Source of the DNA: Paenibacillus sediminis | GTDB lineage: Bacteria; Bacillota; Bacilli; Paenibacillales; Paenibacillaceae | Assembly: GCF_017873765.1 (NCBI RefSeq) | Contig: NZ_JAGGKP010000001.1 | Location: 806,001-870,000, forward strand | DNA: 64,000 bases | Direction of reading: 5' to 3' | Part shown: in pieces, positions 62,991-64,000 of the stretch | Numbering within the stretch: the first letter of the stretch is position 1 | Layout of the letters: each line of letters starts with the position of its first letter | Notes under the pieces: model-generated | Database searches by the model: none | What the model saw: the letters and a program-made list of their open reading frames with translations, nothing else | Told to the model about the DNA's origin: nothing | Position numbers and translations under genes: made by a program

Positions 62991-64000
62991 ATGGAAAAGA
63001 ATTTAACAGGACCTTCTAAATTTAACCGAACTGCGGTGAGCGTATCTGAAGCGCAAGCTTTAATCGTCCCCTATATAAACAAGAGTTTAATTGAAACGAT
63101 CCCTCTGATTGAAGCACATGGACGGACGTTAGCAGAGGATGTAACCTCTCCGCATCCTTATCCTTTTTTTCGGAGATCCGTGATGGATGGATTCGCAATA
63201 CATAGTGATGATACATTAAGCTGCAGTAAGGATGAATCGGTATGGCTCGAAGTGGTCGATGAGATACCATGCGGATTTACATCATCGGTACCTGTTGGCA
63301 GAGGCCAAGCTGCACGCATTATGACAGGTGCACATGTACCTGATGAGACGGACGCTGTAGTGATGCTAGAAATGACAGAGAATAAAATTGAAGATGGTAG
63401 AACGTATATCCGATTACAACAAGTCGTAACGAGCGGAACAAACGTAACACCTATTGGGTTCGAGCTGGATGAAGGCGAACTCATCTTACAGGGAGGACGG
63501 CAAATATTAGCGGGGGAAATGTCAGTCTTAGCGACCTTCGGTATTCATCATGTGAATGTATATCGTCGTCCAACCGTTGCGATTTTCGCGACAGGAACAG
63601 AGCTGCTTGAACTTGAAGACCCGCTTCAGCCAGGTAAAATACGCAACAGTAACAGTTACATGCTCGCATCACAAGTGAGAGAAGCTGGCGGAGAGCCAAT
63701 TATGCTGGGCAGTATTATGGATGACTTGGCGTTAGCAAGGTTGAAGGTGGAAGAAGCTCTCGAGAAGTATGACCTTGTTGTGACAAGCGGCGGTGTCTCA
63801 GTAGGTGATTACGATATTATGGGGGATCTCGTTCGTCAAGACGATGTGACAATGCTGTTTAACAAAGTATCGATGCGCCCAGGGAGTGTCACTACAGCTG
63901 CAGTTAAAGGGGGCAAGCTGTTGTTTGCCTTATCTGGTAACCCAGGTGCGTGTTTTGTTGGATTCGAGCTGTTTGTAGGACCGGCTATTCGCAAGATGAT
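62991..64000 (+). CDS. moeA: Molybdopterin molybdenumtransferase, 3' end outside window
   Basis: Inserts molybdenum into molybdopterin. 336 codons are visible and the frame runs off the right edge; full-length MoeA is about 400-420 aa. SVSEAQALIVPYI opens domain I, FFRRSVMDGFAI is the conserved substrate-binding segment, GQAARIMTGAHVPDETDAVVMLE and IFATGTELLEL follow, then TSGGVSVGDYD and ALSGNPGACFVGFELFV of the MoCF domain. ATG 62991 lies 11 bases after GGAGG. It relates to the MoeB/ThiF-like gene at 14715 only by pathway. Confidence 0.95.
   Translation, partial: MEKNLTGPSKFNRTAVSVSEAQALIVPYINKSLIETIPLIEAHGRTLAEDVTSPHPYPFFRRSVMDGFAIHSDDTLSCSKDESVWLEVVDEIPCGFTSSVPVGRGQAARIMTGAHVPDETDAVVMLEMTENKIEDGRTYIRLQQVVTSGTNVTPIGFELDEGELILQGGRQILAGEMSVLATFGIHHVNVYRRPTVAIFATGTELLELEDPLQPGKIRNSNSYMLASQVREAGGEPIMLGSIMDDLALARLKVEEALEKYDLVVTSGGVSVGDYDIMGDLVRQDDVTMLFNKVSMRPGSVTTAAVKGGKLLFALSGNPGACFVGFELFVGPAIRKM

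Overview
The window looks like a chromosomal segment of a Gram-positive, low-to-moderate GC spore-former of the Paenibacillus type. Pointers are the strong AGGAGG-like ribosome sites, frequent TTG and GTG starts, the T-box and c-di-AMP leader RNAs, LysM-3D, DUF4247, RCC1 and copper-amine-oxidase-N (stalk) proteins, and a PspA operon behind an ECF-type promoter. No tRNA, rRNA, CRISPR array, prophage or intact insertion sequence was found. The only mobile trace is a decayed IS3-family end. Both window edges cut genes: a thioredoxin-like gene at the left and moeA at the right.

Layout. 1-2142: thioredoxin-like protein, ABC ATPase and RlmM-like methyltransferase. 2213-12889: a long co-directional locus behind its own promoter and an unrecognised structured leader RNA. 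It encodes a Ser/Thr kinase fused to a TadZ/MinD-like domain, a CpaB-like SAF protein, two more degenerate MinD-like proteins, a TadA/CpaF ATPase, a double TadB/TadC-type membrane protein, two paralogous pilin-like proteins and two exported proteins of unknown function. No prepilin peptidase or secretin is present. This is the best candidate for a poorly described system. 13008-20960: ABC-F protein, ThiF/MoeB-like E1, orphan response regulator, NlpC/P60 hydrolase, thiamine pyrophosphokinase, TRIC-like channel, low-molecular-weight tyrosine phosphatase, DUF421 protein and esterase. 21133-26097: pyruvate dehydrogenase operon pdhABCD, followed by the IS3 remnant. 26530-31988: thyA, dfrA, gltD and topB.

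32106-42473: EamA-like and DUF421 membrane proteins, HAD hydrolase, a HTH regulator divergent from an MFS transporter (with a Fur-like box between them), an orphan PhnC-like ATPase, a lipoprotein with FG-GAP-like repeats followed by a two-component pair, a double GNAT protein and a DUF218 protein. 42533-46323: a small ORF with a possibly sequestered ribosome site, an RCC1/stalk-domain secreted protein, and a T-box-controlled MFS exporter. 46324-54607: aspA, then glycogen metabolism (glgC divergent from glgBA, convergent with a neopullulanase-like GH13). 54775-57010: polar amino-acid ABC importer. 57210-58015: c-di-AMP riboswitch and LysM-3D wall protein. 58071-62721: polysaccharide deacetylase, namA-like flavoenzyme, then pspA-DUF350-DUF4178-DUF4247 behind a sigma-W-like promoter. 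62991 onward: moeA.

How genes work together: pdhABCD feeds acetyl-CoA; thyA/dfrA couple dTMP synthesis to folate recycling; glgC, glgB and glgA make glycogen, and the GH13 enzyme may degrade related glucans; thiF/moeB-like and moeA genes point to molybdopterin or thiamine sulfur chemistry. Several genes (NlpC, LysM-3D under c-di-AMP, deacetylase, PspA cluster) act at the cell envelope. All functional calls come from reading translated motifs by eye; no database search was run.
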